Positions 34,785 through 43,519 of a stretch of 64,000 nt of DNA are shown in pieces. This stretch comes from Clostridia bacterium. Its GTDB lineage: Bacteria; Bacillota; Clostridia; Lachnospirales; Lachnospiraceae. The notes beneath the pieces were generated by a model. That model made no database searches, was not told the origin of the DNA, and saw nothing but the letters and a program-made list of their open reading frames with translations. The DNA lies in NCBI GenBank assembly GCA_910576205.1, contig CAJTHL010000008.1, positions 1 through 64,000 on the forward strand, written 5' to 3'. Position numbers and translations under genes: made by a program. The stretch's first letter is position 1; each line of letters opens with the position of its first letter.

Positions 34785-35937
34785 GAATAAGGTACGGTTT
34801 GATATAAAAAAATATGGAATGGTTATCGCTCTTGTGGTTATCGCGTCTCTGTTCCAGGTCTTGACGGATGGGGTTTTGCTGGCCCCTATGAATATTTCCA
34901 AGCTGATTATGCAGAACGGGTATATTCTGATTCTGGCCATCGGCATGCTGCCAGTGATTCTGACAGGTGACATTGATCTGTCTGTGGGTTCCATTGTGGC
35001 GCTGATCGGAGCTGTAATCAGTAAGCTTCTGGTGGGACACCCGGAGTTTCCGGTTTTTGCAGCCATACTTCTTGGTCTGGCGGCGGGGATGGTGATCGGA
35101 GCCTGGCATGGATTCTGGATCGCTTATATGAGGATTCCCGCGTTTATCGCAACCTTGTCCGGTATGTTGATTTTCCGCGGCGTGACCCTGGTTATTACCC
35201 AGGGAAAAACCATTGCGCCATTTCCGGATTCCTACCAGTATCTGGCCCAGGCGTATATCCCGGATATTCCCGGAACGGAAGGATTTCACGGCACGACAGT
35301 ATTAATAGGAGTTTTGCTGATTATCGCGTATGTGATTTCTGAGATAAGGAGAAGAAAGCGGGAAATGCAGTATGGCTTTCTTGTTTCCAGGGGTCCTCTG
35401 TTTGGAATCAGACTGGCGGCTGTGACAGTGGTCATAGCCGTGGCAACCTTCTGGTTTACAAGGTTCCGGGGGATTCCCGTGATTCTGGTAATTCTGGGCG
35501 TCTTAATGTCTGTCTATTCATTTATCACCCAGAGGACGATACTGGGACGTCATATTTACGCGCTGGGAGGAAATGAGAGGGCAACCCGGCTATCCGGAGT
35601 AAATACCAAAAAGGTAAAATTTCTTGTTTTTGTAAATATGGGGCTTATGGCGGCGTTTGCGGCTATTGTATATTCCGCAAGGATTAACTGCGCGGACCCC
35701 AAGGCAGGAGACGGCTTTGAGCTGGACGCTATAGCGGCCTGCTATATCGGAGGAGCGTCGGCTTCCGGGGGAGTTGGCAAGGTGACAGGGGCCGTTATCG
35801 GCGGTCTGGTTATGGGCGTGCTGAATAACGGCATGTCTATCGTAGGAGTGGGAACTGACTGGCAGAAGATTATAAAGGGACTGGTTTTGCTGGCGGCGGT
35901 TGTGTTTGACATTATCAATCAGTCCAGGAAAAAATAA
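34774..35937 (+). CDS. mmsB: Sugar ABC transporter permease
   Basis: A protein of 387 residues from ATG 34774, which has AGGAGG upstream and overlaps the end of mmsA. It has about ten hydrophobic helices. [16 protein letters not shown] and GARGIP-like turns ([15 protein letters not shown]) are typical of RbsC/XylH/GguB permeases, and [17 protein letters not shown] is the conserved cytoplasmic EAA-like loop. It forms the membrane channel of the ChvE/MmsAB system. Charged cytoplasmic segments near 190-205 are longer than in RbsC, as usual in the MmsB/GguB group. Confidence 0.9.
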   Translation: MNAENKVRFDIKKYGMVIALVVIASLFQVLTDGVLLAPMNISKLIMQNGYILILAIGMLPVILTGDIDLSVGSIVALIGAVISKLLVGHPEFPVFAAILLGLAAGMVIGAWHGFWIAYMRIPAFIATLSGMLIFRGVTLVITQGKTIAPFPDSYQYLAQAYIPDIPGTEGFHGTTVLIGVLLIIAYVISEIRRRKREMQYGFLVSRGPLFGIRLAAVTVVIAVATFWFTRFRGIPVILVILGVLMSVYSFITQRTILGRHIYALGGNERATRLSGVNTKKVKFLVFVNMGLMAAFAAIVYSARINCADPKAGDGFELDAIAACYIGGASASGGVGKVTGAVIGGLVMGVLNNGMSIVGVGTDWQKIIKGLVLLAAVVFDIINQSRKK

Positions 35938-35960
35938 TTTCAAAAAGGAGAAAAGGCAAT

Positions 35961-37217
35961 ATGACAGGAAAGGAAAAACTAAAGCTTGCGCTAAAGCATG
36001 AGGAGGGCCCGCTGCTCTTTGATATTGGCGGAATGCCCACCACAGGCATGCACTGCATGGTTATGGAGGAACTGCGGGATTTTTATGGCCTGGAAAAACG
36101 GCCTGTTAAAATCCTGGAACCAGTACAGATGCTTGGTGTGGTGGAGGAGGATCTGAAAGAATGCCTTGGGGTGCAGACCACGCCCCTGTGGTCTGCGGGT
36201 TGCATGTTTGGCTTCCGGGTTGAGGACAGATTCAAGGAATGGAGGACGCCCTGGGGGCAGGAAGTGCTGGTGCCGGAGGAGTTTGAGGTGAGCACGGATG
36301 AGAAAGGCGATACTCTGATCTATGCCTGTGGGGACAGAAACACGGAGCCTGCGGGCCGTATGCCGCGGACAGGAAGATTTTTCGACAATATAGACAGGGC
36401 CCCGGAATACGACGAGGACAATTATAACATAAAGGATAACCTTGAGGAATTCCAGCCGGTTACAGACCGGGATCTTGCCTGGCTGAAAAAGCAGAAGGAG
36501 AGAATCGGAGACACAGGGGATGTGATTATGGGAAATCTGGGAGGAACCGCCTTTGGGGATCCGGCCCTGGTTCCCGGCCCCATGCTTAAGGTTCCCAGGG
36601 GACTTCGCCGTCTGACAGACTGGTATATGGCTACGGTTTCCGACCAGGAGACACTCCATGAGATTTTTACATACGAACTGGAGGTGGGCCTTAGAAATCT
36701 GGAAAAGATGTATGAGGTGCTGGGAGATTTCCTGGATGTGACCTATATCTGCGGCACGGATTTCGGAAGCCAGCGGGCGCCGTTTTACAGCCTGGATACC
36801 TTTAACGACCTCTATGCACCTTATTATAAGAAGGTGGACGACTGGATTCACACCCACACAAAATGGGCCACCTTCAAGCATACCTGCGGAAGCGTCGCTC
36901 CCTTTATGGACGGTATGGCGGATGCGGGACTGGACTGCATCAACCCGGTACAGTGGACGGCGGCCCACATGGACAGAAATATGCTGAAGGAGAAATACGG
37001 CCATCGTGTGGTTTTCTGGGGCGGCGGTATCGATACCCAGCACATGCTGCCGGAGGGTACGCCAGAACAGGTTTATGAACAGGCGCTGGAGTGCTGCCGG
37101 ATATTCGGCAAGGGCGGAGGATTTGTGTTTAACACCATCCATAATATCGTGCCAGGCGTTCCGGCGGCAAATGTGGATGCCCTGGCAAGAGCCGTGCGGA
37201 CCTACAACAAAGGGTAA
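35961..37217 (+). CDS. Uroporphyrinogen decarboxylase-family protein (MtaA/CmuA-like)
   Basis: A protein of 418 residues with the UROD TIM-barrel fold as judged by FDIGGMPTTGMHCMV, ICGTDFGSQRAPFYS, WATFKHTCGSVAPFMDGM and VFWGGGIDTQHMLPEGTPEQ. The HTCGS segment corresponds to the zinc-ligand region of the methyltransferases MtaA and CmuA. True UROD is shorter and acts in haem synthesis, which is unlikely here. Family members in sugar operons have unknown reactions; demethylation of a methylated sugar or related compound is one possibility. It lies between the transporter and a dehydrogenase gene. A second, distant family member is at 50450-51727. Confidence 0.75.
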   Translation: MTGKEKLKLALKHEEGPLLFDIGGMPTTGMHCMVMEELRDFYGLEKRPVKILEPVQMLGVVEEDLKECLGVQTTPLWSAGCMFGFRVEDRFKEWRTPWGQEVLVPEEFEVSTDEKGDTLIYACGDRNTEPAGRMPRTGRFFDNIDRAPEYDEDNYNIKDNLEEFQPVTDRDLAWLKKQKERIGDTGDVIMGNLGGTAFGDPALVPGPMLKVPRGLRRLTDWYMATVSDQETLHEIFTYELEVGLRNLEKMYEVLGDFLDVTYICGTDFGSQRAPFYSLDTFNDLYAPYYKKVDDWIHTHTKWATFKHTCGSVAPFMDGMADAGLDCINPVQWTAAHMDRNMLKEKYGHRVVFWGGGIDTQHMLPEGTPEQVYEQALECCRIFGKGGGFVFNTIHNIVPGVPAANVDALARAVRTYNKG

Positions 37218-37286
37218 AATATCCGCTGCGGTCGGGAAGTTAAAAGACTGGGGCGTAATATAGAACAAAGAAAGGAGTATTTTGCC

Positions 37287-38405
37287 ATGAACAGTATCAG
37301 AGAAGAACTGGAGCAGGTTGTCATGCCGGAGCTTCCGATGCGCAGGGATTACCGCATCGGTATTATCGGAGCTGGATTTATTGTCCAGGGATGTCATCTG
37401 GTGGCTTATCAGAAAGCGGGCTTCTGTCCCTATGCCATCACATCCAGAACTGGAACCCGGGCAAAGGAGGCGGCGGGGGCATTTGGGATTCCCAATGTGT
37501 ACGCCACCTGGAAGGAGCTTATCGACGATCCACAGGTGGAAATCCTGGATATCGCCGTGCCGCCCCATGTGCAGCCGGAGATCGTGCGCTATGCCTGCCA
37601 GAGGAAGCATATCAAAGGAATTCTCTGTCAGAAACCCATTGCCATGTCCACAAAGGACGCCCGGGAGATTGCGCGTCTGGGGGAGGAGGCGGGGATTCCC
37701 ATCGCCGTCAACTCCAATATGCGTTATGACCAGTCTATGCGGGCTTTAAAGAGGATTCTGGATAAGGAGCTTCTGGGAAAACCTGTGCTCGCCTCCATTG
37801 ACATGCGGGCGATACCAGATTGGCAGACATTTCTTAGGGACTATAAAAAACTGGAAATCTACGCCATGGCCGTACACCATATTGACGTTTTCCGCTATCT
37901 TTTCGGCGACCCGGAGAAGATCACAGCGGTGTGCCGGACCGATCCCAGGACAAAATTTGCCCATACGGACGGAATTGTACAGTATACCTTCCAGTATGGG
38001 GACGGTTTTCTGGCTACTTCCCTGGATGATGTATGGGCCTGGCCTGAGGAGCCCTGTGAGAAGCATAACTATATCAACTGGCGTGTGGAGGGAACGGAAG
38101 GTTTTGCGGAGGGGGATATCGGCTGGCATAAGCGTGCGCCGGAATTTTGCGGAAGCACCCTGCGGCTGACCTGCAAGGCGTATCCAAACCAGTGGATTGA
38201 GCCCAGATGGGAGACCATGTGGTTCCCGGACGCGTTTGTGGGAACCATGGCAAGCCTTCTGCGGGCTGTGGAAAACGGCAGAGAGCCAGAAATCAGCGCC
38301 CGGGACAATATCCGCACTCTGGCCTGCGTGGAGGCCTGCTATAAATCCATAGCTGAGGAGAAAACCGTTTATCTAAGTGAAATCTTAGACGGGGAGCAGG
38401 AATAA
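37287..38405 (+). CDS. Gfo/Idh/MocA-family NAD(P)-dependent oxidoreductase
   Basis: A protein of 372 residues. The Rossmann start is YRIGIIGAGFIVQGCHL (Gly-x-Gly-x-x-Gly), and ILCQKPIAMSTKDAREI carries the conserved Lys-Pro (the EKP motif of the family reads QKP here). YAMAVHHIDVFRYLFG holds the catalytic His. These enzymes oxidise or reduce sugars, inositols and amino sugars with NAD(P). The gene follows the UROD-like gene by 69 bases. GGAG at 37272 precedes the ATG. The substrate is probably the sugar imported by the ChvE system or a derivative of it. Confidence 0.88.
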   Translation: MNSIREELEQVVMPELPMRRDYRIGIIGAGFIVQGCHLVAYQKAGFCPYAITSRTGTRAKEAAGAFGIPNVYATWKELIDDPQVEILDIAVPPHVQPEIVRYACQRKHIKGILCQKPIAMSTKDAREIARLGEEAGIPIAVNSNMRYDQSMRALKRILDKELLGKPVLASIDMRAIPDWQTFLRDYKKLEIYAMAVHHIDVFRYLFGDPEKITAVCRTDPRTKFAHTDGIVQYTFQYGDGFLATSLDDVWAWPEEPCEKHNYINWRVEGTEGFAEGDIGWHKRAPEFCGSTLRLTCKAYPNQWIEPRWETMWFPDAFVGTMASLLRAVENGREPEISARDNIRTLACVEACYKSIAEEKTVYLSEILDGEQE

Positions 38406-38458
38406 AAACAAAGAAAAGCCGTAAAACACCAGACGCAGAATTTAAGAGGAGGATTACA

Positions 38459-39355
38459 ATGATTTCAGTAGGAATTTTTACAGGTTACTATCCGTACACA
38501 CTGGCAGAAACCATCGAAAAGGCGAAAAAGGACGGTATGAGCTGCGTACAGCTTGACCTGGAATTTAAGGACATCGATTTGTCCAGGGGAAATATCACCA
38601 AAGAAAAGGCACACCAGGTGCGGGACGCGTTCCGGGATGCAAATCTGCCCATAGTGGCCATTTCCGCTTACACCAATCTGGTACATAAGGATCCGGCGGT
38701 CCGGGAGGCGAATATCAACTGGGTAAAGGAGATTCTGGCTCATGCCAGGGATTTTGGAACGCCCTATGTGGTCAGCGAGACAGGCACCTACCATGATGAC
38801 GACTGGCTTTACGACCCGAAGAATTCCACGGAAGAAGCTTATCAGGAATTTAAGGCGGTAGCGGAAGATCTGGCAAAATTTGCCTATGACCATGACGCAG
38901 TATTTTTGATCGAGAATTATGTAAACAATATTGTGGGATCTGTGGAACGCACGGCCCGCCTGCTTCACGAGATCAACCATCCGGGCATTGGCTTGATGCT
39001 GGATCCCACCAATTATTACGATGATTCCAACATTGACAATGTGGATCCCACGCTGTACAATATTTTCCACGTGCTGGACGACAAAATTAAGGTGGCCCAT
39101 GCCAAGGACTGCAAGCGCGCCGTTGACACGGGTACAAAATTCGGAGGCGGTTCCGCAGAGCATAACAGTTTCCGGGGCGCGGGTGCAGTGGAACTCCCCG
39201 GCGCAGGCCTGGGCGTTCTGAACTATGAGCTGTACCTAACCCTGCTTAAGAAAAACCACCCCAATATCCCTATTATTATAGAGCATATTGAGGAGGAGGA
39301 TATCCCCCGGGCAAAGAAATTTGTGGATGATACCCTTCGGAAGGTAGGAGCTTAG
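38459..39355 (+). CDS. Sugar phosphate isomerase/epimerase, xylose-isomerase-like TIM barrel
   Basis: A protein of 298 residues. The barrel strands and metal ligands are recognisable: MSCVQLDLEF, IVAISAYTNLVH, YVVSETGTYH, FLIENYVNNIVGS, GLMLDPTNYYDD, KVAHAKDCKRA and IIIEHIEEEDIPRAK. The Glu, Asp, His and Glu residues in those strands match the metal site of IolE/IolI and tagatose epimerase relatives. It probably isomerises or epimerises the product of the preceding dehydrogenase. AGGAGG precedes the ATG. It is the last gene of the operon, and an intrinsic terminator follows. Confidence 0.85.
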   Translation: MISVGIFTGYYPYTLAETIEKAKKDGMSCVQLDLEFKDIDLSRGNITKEKAHQVRDAFRDANLPIVAISAYTNLVHKDPAVREANINWVKEILAHARDFGTPYVVSETGTYHDDDWLYDPKNSTEEAYQEFKAVAEDLAKFAYDHDAVFLIENYVNNIVGSVERTARLLHEINHPGIGLMLDPTNYYDDSNIDNVDPTLYNIFHVLDDKIKVAHAKDCKRAVDTGTKFGGGSAEHNSFRGAGAVELPGAGLGVLNYELYLTLLKKNHPNIPIIIEHIEEEDIPRAKKFVDDTLRKVGA

Positions 39356-39402
39356 GCGCGGGTGTGACTTAAGGGCGCCGGAATCGGGAGATAAAGGATA
39401 AG

Positions 39403-39449
39403 AGCTGCTGTAAAAGCCGGGGAAACCTGGTTTTTACAGCAGCTTTTTA
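39403..39449. terminator. Bidirectional intrinsic terminator
   Basis: AGCTGCTGTAAAA (39403-39415) pairs with TTTTTACAGCAGCT (39431-39444) around a G/C-rich loop. T runs follow in both directions. It lies between the convergent epimerase and LacI-type genes and can end both transcripts. Confidence 0.85.
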
Positions 39450-41657
39450 AACCTCCCGTCGCCCCGCAACCAGTGTCCTGATACGCGCCTCCATCTGGCG
39501 GACAGCCTGGCCTGCGCTCCATTGTCCACGGACCACGCCAAGAATCTCCTCCGGGATAATTCTGGTATAAATACTGTTTTTAAACCGGCTCTCATCCAGG
39601 ATTTCCGGCATGGCACGTTTGCGGCTCAAGGCATTGCTGACCAGAACCACCTGCTTCCAGGGTTCCAGATTATCCAGATCCGGGCGGGTATAATATTCCT
39701 GCCGCAGGGTGGACCCCCCAAGCAGAGACAGCGGGATGCTGTTCTGATTGCCACAGGCCCACAGGAGGAAACGCTCCGCCTCTTCCGGGCGTCGGCAAAA
39801 GCGGTTCAGCCCCAGGCTCCAGCCGCCCAGCACAGGGGTGCCTCCAGGGACGGGAGCAAACCCGATATTTCCGGCAATTCTGGATTTTGTATAATTGTTA
39901 ATATCCCCCACGTCAGAGCTGTAGAGGATAACCATAGCGCTGTTGCCCAGGGCAAACTCAGCGGCCACCTCATTCCAGGAATCCAGGTTCCTTCTGGAGG
40001 AATACTGATAGGATTTCAAGAGGCTTTCCAGGGCCTGTCTGGCGTTGGTGCTGTTGATGCACACCTCCCCCAGGGAATTGAAAACCTGGCCTCCGTAGGA
40101 CCACAGGCGCGCCAGATACTCGATGGCAACATAGACATTACAGCTCATGGGAATAGAAGTGCCGAATCTGACCGGGGAATCCGGCGTGTATTCCTGGGTA
40201 AAGAATTCTGCCACCGTATGAAACTGGCTCCAGGTTTCCGGCGGCATAAGCTCTGCGTTGTATTTGCGCCGGAACCGCATCTGGAGGGTACGGTTTTCAA
40301 AGAGATCCTTCTGGTAGAAAAGAATCTGGGCCCCGGACATAAAGGGGATGGCATAGAGAGACTCCACATACATGCCATAATCCCTTACGGCCCCCTCGAT
40401 AAACCCGTCCAGGTAATTTCCCAGATGCTTTGCCAGATGATCCAGATTCTGCACACATCCGCTTTCTACCAGGCCTTCCAGCCAGGTGATATCCATCATA
40501 AATCCGTCGTACCGGCTATCCCGGGCTTCTCCCCGCCTGTAAAGAAGTTCTTCGAGCTCCTTGTAGGAATACATGTCAAAATGAATCCGTTTCCCGCTTT
40601 CCCGTTCATAGATCATTGCCAGCATTTCCAGACTGTGGGCAGAAGAGCAGTCGTACATGGCAAAACGAAGCTCTTCCCGTGCAGACAGAATGCCTGTCTG
40701 GATGGGAGGCGTCTCCACAAAGCGGGCGGGAAGATACCGGGTAATGGATTCGTGAAGCTGCGGGGCTTCTATGGCATGGAAAATGCGGCCGACGGCCTCC
40801 TGGGCCACAAGCTTCGGGGAAAGGGAAATTTCCCCGGCGTAAGTGCCGGTATCGTCAATCCAGCTGCTCTCTTTAATGACATAGACAGGCACAGGCCCTG
40901 CTTTCAGCATTTCCAGGGCTTTTTTAATGCCTTCCCCGATCTCTGGGCTGCCTGCGATGATCCCGTCAATCCGGGAACAGGAGAGGCATAGCTCAAACAT
41001 GGCCTGGAAGCCCCGCTCCCTGCTTCCGTCCACAATCTTAATCCGGTCAGATCCCGGGAAAGATTCCAGGAAAATCCGGTCTAATTTTGCCTCGCTTAAA
41101 AGATCCCGGTCAATAACCAGGGCCACGTTTTCCAAACCCTGCCTGTACAGGGCTTTTACTGCCTGGGAGAAGGCGTCGCTATAGTTTAATACAATGTTAT
41201 CCCCGGGAAAATCCGCCGCATTATAACGGCTTACCAGCAGAATGGGAGTGCCGATCTGCTTCCACTCCTCCCGGGCCTTCTGGGGCAGTACAGAATACAG
41301 AATGATACCGGCCATACGCATTTCCCAGAAGGATTCCACGGATTTGCGCTCAATAAGCCGGTTGTTCCTGCTGAATTTAACGGAGATGTTGTATCCTTTC
41401 TCGCGAAACAGGCGTTCCAGCTCCATTAAAAAATCTGTGTGGAATTTCTGCGTGACATCGGGCAGAATAATCCCGATGGTATTTGACTTTGTGTTTTTAA
41501 GGCTTCGGGCCGTTGCGTCCGGGCTGTAGGAGAGCTGCTTCATGGCATACTCCACCCGCTCGATCAGCTTTTCATTCTGGGTTTTTCCATTCAGCACATT
41601 GGAAACGGTTCCCAGGGAAACGCCGGCCAGCTTTGCGACATCTTTCACTGTGCTCAT
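39447..41657 (-). CDS. LacI-type repressor fused to a solute-binding-like domain
   Basis: A protein of 736 residues, about twice the length of LacI. Residues 1-50 are the LacI helix-turn-helix (STVKDVAKLAGVSLGTVSNV). Residues 55-330 are the LacI/PBP1 effector domain (NTIGIILPDVTQKFHTDF, then GIILYSVL and IDGIIAGSPEIG). From about 335 to the end the chain reads like an extracellular solute-binding protein (MYDCSSAHSLEMLAMIYER, YAIPFMSGAQILFYQKDLF, MPPETWSQFHTVAEFF, YLARLWSYGGQVFNSLGE), but there is no signal peptide. The extra part may bind a sugar or oligosaccharide in the cytoplasm. The start is ATG 41657. It is convergent with the sugar operon and shares its operator. Confidence 0.85.
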   Translation of the reverse strand: MSTVKDVAKLAGVSLGTVSNVLNGKTQNEKLIERVEYAMKQLSYSPDATARSLKNTKSNTIGIILPDVTQKFHTDFLMELERLFREKGYNISVKFSRNNRLIERKSVESFWEMRMAGIILYSVLPQKAREEWKQIGTPILLVSRYNAADFPGDNIVLNYSDAFSQAVKALYRQGLENVALVIDRDLLSEAKLDRIFLESFPGSDRIKIVDGSRERGFQAMFELCLSCSRIDGIIAGSPEIGEGIKKALEMLKAGPVPVYVIKESSWIDDTGTYAGEISLSPKLVAQEAVGRIFHAIEAPQLHESITRYLPARFVETPPIQTGILSAREELRFAMYDCSSAHSLEMLAMIYERESGKRIHFDMYSYKELEELLYRRGEARDSRYDGFMMDITWLEGLVESGCVQNLDHLAKHLGNYLDGFIEGAVRDYGMYVESLYAIPFMSGAQILFYQKDLFENRTLQMRFRRKYNAELMPPETWSQFHTVAEFFTQEYTPDSPVRFGTSIPMSCNVYVAIEYLARLWSYGGQVFNSLGEVCINSTNARQALESLLKSYQYSSRRNLDSWNEVAAEFALGNSAMVILYSSDVGDINNYTKSRIAGNIGFAPVPGGTPVLGGWSLGLNRFCRRPEEAERFLLWACGNQNSIPLSLLGGSTLRQEYYTRPDLDNLEPWKQVVLVSNALSRKRAMPEILDESRFKNSIYTRIIPEEILGVVRGQWSAGQAVRQMEARIRTLVAGRREV

Positions 41658-41690
41658 AAAATATCGGTCTCCTCTATGCGATAAGTGTAT

Positions 41691-41703
41691 CATGAATCGT
41701 TTA
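41691..41703 (-). promoter_or_regulatory. Operator-like site before the LacI-type gene
   Basis: On the minus strand the sequence reads TAAACGATTCATG, matching the site at 30834 before the DUF4432 operon. It lies about 35 bases upstream of the regulator start, so the protein may control its own gene as well as the operon. Confidence 0.5.
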
Positions 41704-41810
41704 ATTGTACAACCAGATGATGGTTATGGAGGAGCATTCCTGCCAGCCGGCTGCGTGAAATATGCTCTGCTAAATGTAAAGAAGGTAATAAAACAATTAT
41801 TTCGGATCTA

Positions 41811-41856
41811 ATAAAAAGCCGGCCGGTTATGATAAATTCACATAGCCAGCCGGTCT
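41811..41856 (-). terminator. Intrinsic terminator after xylulokinase gene
   Basis: On the minus strand a 14-bp stem (ACCGGCTGGCTATG with CATAACCGGCCGGCT, including G.T pairs) is followed by TTTTTAT. It lies about 80 bases after the kinase stop codon. Confidence 0.75.
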
Positions 41857-41932
41857 AAAATTGTTTTTATATTTGCAGGAAACCCGTCTACGGACAGTCA
41901 TTTCTGCCAAAGCGGTGTCGTTGTTCCGTGTC

Positions 41933-43405
41933 TTACGGCTGAATCACATCAAACAGCTCTTTCACCGTAGGATAAATCTGGCGGAATTTCTGATACTGCT
42001 TTTCATAGAGCATGGCACGCTCCGGGTCAGGCTCCACGGTATCCACCACCTTTACGATTCTGGCTGCGGCTTCCTCCACGGTTGCGTATTCACCGCAGGC
42101 CACGGCTGCCAGCATGGCGCCCCCAAGGGCGGGGCCTTCCTCGCTTTCCAGAATATCCACCTTGATATTGAGGATGTCGGCGATCATCTGCTTCCACAGT
42201 GGGCTTTTTGCGCCGCCGCCGCAGATTTTTGTCCGCTCTATATGGATGCCAAGGGATTTTGCCACCTCAAAGGAATCCCGAAGGGCAAAGGAAACGCCTT
42301 CCAGCACAGCCTGGGTCATGTCCTCCCGGGTGGTGTCCATGGTCATGCCCATAAAGGTTCCCCGGGCATTGGGGTTGTTGTGGGGACTTCTTTCCCCCAT
42401 GAGATAGGGCAGGAAAAACACGGGATTCTTTCCAAGCTTCTGGATACGTTCCTGTTCTTTTGTATAGTCCCCGGTTTTCAAGATCTCCTCCATCCACCAT
42501 TTGTTGCAGGAGGCAGCGCTCAGCATGCAGCCCATGAGATGGAAGTGCCCGTCTGCGTGAGCAAAGGCGTGAAGGGCGTTATTCTGGTCTACCCCGAAAT
42601 TCTTGCTGGAGATAAATATGGTTCCGGAGGTTCCCAGGGAAATGTTGCAGCTGCCGTCGCCCACGGTTCCTGTGCCCACGGCCGCGGCGGCATTGTCCCC
42701 GGCGCCGGCGGCAATTTTCACGGAGGGTGAAAGTCCAAGCTCCGCTGCCAGTTCCGGCTTCAAGGTTCCCACGGCTTCATAGCTCTCGAAAATCCGGGCA
42801 AGCTGAGACTCCTTTACCCCGCAGATCTCCATCATTTCCTTTGACCAGCACTTGTTTTTCACATCAAAGAGCAGCATACCCGAAGCATCCGACACGTCTG
42901 TGCAGAATACGCCGGACAGGCGGTAAGCCAGATAATCCTTGGGTAGCATAATCTTTTCGATCCTGGCGAAATTTTCCGGCTCGTTCTTTTTTACCCACAG
43001 CACCTTGGGCGCTGTAAAGCCGGCGAAAGCAATGTTGGCGGTATACGCGGAGAGCTTTTCCTTTCCGATTACCTGGTTTAAGTAATTGGTCTCCTCTCCG
43101 GTTCTCCCGTCGTTCCAGAGGATGGCAGGGCGGATAACAGCATCCTCCTTGTCCAGAATTACAAGGCCGTGCATCTGGCCGCCGAAGCTGATGCCCGCCA
43201 CCCTGGATCTGTCACAGTCTTCCAGCAGCTCTTTTAATCCCTCTATGGACTGTCTGTACCAGTCCTCCGGGTTTTGTTCCGACCAGCCGGGCTGGGGAAA
43301 GTTTAAGGGGTATTCCCGGGAAACGATTTTCTGGATGTTCCCTGTTTCATCCATCAGAAGCAGCTTAACGGCTGAAGTGCCTAAATCGACTCCTATATAT
43401 AACAT
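41933..43405 (-). CDS. xylB: Xylulokinase
   Basis: A protein of 490 residues of the FGGY kinase family. The N-terminal phosphate motif is YIGVDLGTSAVKLLLMDETG, followed by FGGQMHGLVILDKEDAVIRP, the catalytic Asp region LWNDGRTGEE, DVSDASGMLLFDV, the GAGDNAAAAVGTG motif and ICGGGAKSPLWKQMIADI. The match is closest to XylB rather than glycerol or gluconate kinases. It makes D-xylulose 5-phosphate for the pentose phosphate pathway. The start at 43405 has AGGAGG upstream. It is the second gene after the isomerase at 43520-45004, so the pair handles a ketopentose precursor. Confidence 0.92.
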   Translation of the reverse strand: MLYIGVDLGTSAVKLLLMDETGNIQKIVSREYPLNFPQPGWSEQNPEDWYRQSIEGLKELLEDCDRSRVAGISFGGQMHGLVILDKEDAVIRPAILWNDGRTGEETNYLNQVIGKEKLSAYTANIAFAGFTAPKVLWVKKNEPENFARIEKIMLPKDYLAYRLSGVFCTDVSDASGMLLFDVKNKCWSKEMMEICGVKESQLARIFESYEAVGTLKPELAAELGLSPSVKIAAGAGDNAAAAVGTGTVGDGSCNISLGTSGTIFISSKNFGVDQNNALHAFAHADGHFHLMGCMLSAASCNKWWMEEILKTGDYTKEQERIQKLGKNPVFFLPYLMGERSPHNNPNARGTFMGMTMDTTREDMTQAVLEGVSFALRDSFEVAKSLGIHIERTKICGGGAKSPLWKQMIADILNIKVDILESEEGPALGGAMLAAVACGEYATVEEAAARIVKVVDTVEPDPERAMLYEKQYQKFRQIYPTVKELFDVIQP

Positions 43406-43519
43406 ATTGACCTCCTGGTTCCGGTACCGCATCTAACCTCCCGGATCTTGTGTACCGGAAGGATTTCCAGCCTTTTCACGTCTGGAAATTCTTCCGGGGT
43501 CTGTCCGGGCAGACACTGT

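Noticed and set aside
35991-37610. Long minus-strand frame opposite the UROD-like and dehydrogenase genes
   Set aside because: It is antisense to two well-supported genes, has no ribosome site and encodes low-complexity His/Arg-rich sequence.
39522-40991. Long plus-strand frame opposite the LacI-type gene
   Set aside because: It is an antisense shadow of a clearly recognised repressor.
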